NCBI GenBank assembly: GCA_016870695.1
Contig: VGAV01000224.1
Location: 1 to 5,018, forward strand
Reading direction: 5' to 3'
DNA: 5,018 nt
DNA from: Actinomycetota bacterium
GTDB lineage: Bacteria; Actinomycetota; Actinomycetes; Actinomycetales; Microbacteriaceae
The notes beneath the pieces were generated by a model. The model was not told the origin of the DNA. It was given only the letters and a program-made list of their open reading frames with translations, and searched no databases. Positions 4,889-5,018 of the stretch are shown here, in pieces. The position numbers were made by a program, and so were the translations under genes. Position 1 is the stretch's first letter, and each line of letters opens with the position of its first letter.

Positions 4889-5018
4889 CTACTCGGGGGT
4901 TCCGACATCGCCTCCGTCGGGCAGGGGCTGGCACCGCGGGCACCACCACGTCCGCCGCTGCTCGGGGTCGTTCGCGACCTCGTCGCGCACCCGCACCCGT
5001 GTGCCGCACCGCAGGCAC
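4889..5018 (-). CDS. Fpg/Nei-family DNA glycosylase, C-terminal zinc finger only (5'-truncated by window edge)
   Basis: The last 42 codons of a gene enter from the right edge and end at TAG (4891-4889). They encode CLRCGTRVRVRDEV, then RRTWWCPRCQPLPDGG, ending in GTPE. The C-X2-C ... W-W-C-P-x-C-Q layout is the C-terminal zinc finger of formamidopyrimidine-DNA glycosylase and endonuclease VIII, bifunctional enzymes that excise oxidised bases and nick the strand. The spacing between cysteine pairs is 21 residues, a few more than in E. coli Nei (about 16, from memory). The catalytic N-terminal Pro and the helix-two-turn-helix are outside the window, so Fpg and Nei cannot be told apart with certainty. 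The WWCPRCQ ending leans to the Nei-like group. It is the upstream partner of the SPL-family gene. Confidence 0.85.
   Translation of the reverse strand, partial: CLRCGTRVRVRDEVANDPEQRRTWWCPRCQPLPDGGDVGTPE

Noticed and set aside
1..5018. tRNA, rRNA, insertion-sequence or transposase content
   Set aside because: No cloverleaf-like segment, transposase motif or terminal inverted repeat pair was seen on either strand.

Overview
The window is very GC-rich throughout and codes with strongly G/C-biased third codon positions. It carries several small-protein families that I associate with Microbacteriaceae, notably a DUF7882-type protein. Together this suggests a high-GC actinobacterium, most likely Microbacterium or a close relative. 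The genus call is an inference from gene content and style; no marker gene is present.

Layout from left to right. Positions 1-1170 (minus) hold the N-terminal 390 residues of a multi-pass membrane protein with a rhomboid-like region, cut by the window start; it may be the membrane half of an MprF/DUF2156-type protein. Its 185-bp upstream gap carries a two-copy tandem repeat of 22-23 bp and a GC-rich hairpin. A small unrecognised acidic protein follows at 1356-1712 (minus). A perfect 7-bp-stem hairpin lies in the next gap. Then comes a two-gene minus-strand unit: a MarR-family regulator (2019-2573) and a 59-residue protein (1843-2022) whose GTG start overlaps the regulator's stop codon.

The centre of the window is a compact divergent control region at about 2600-2660, an AT-rich island in otherwise GC-rich DNA. 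Two good sigma70-type promoters point outward and share the same -35 position. A perfect inverted repeat sits exactly over it, so the MarR protein could repress itself and the plus-strand cluster from one site. That cluster is a DUF7882-like protein (2694-3059), a predicted tail-anchored membrane protein (3061-3402, one base later) and a 30-codon acidic ORF (3410-3502). A separate gene for a 53-residue, highly acidic, probably disordered protein (3638-3799) follows a gap with a perfect 14-bp palindrome.

The right end is a minus-strand DNA-repair pair. The C-terminal zinc finger of an Fpg/Nei-type DNA glycosylase runs in from the right edge (4889-5018). Nine bases downstream of it starts a complete spore photoproduct lyase (SPL)-family radical SAM protein (3809-4879). 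An SPL homologue in a lineage not known to form endospores, coupled to a base-excision glycosylase, is the most biologically interesting item here. The MarR-centred cluster of small uncharacterised proteins is the second.
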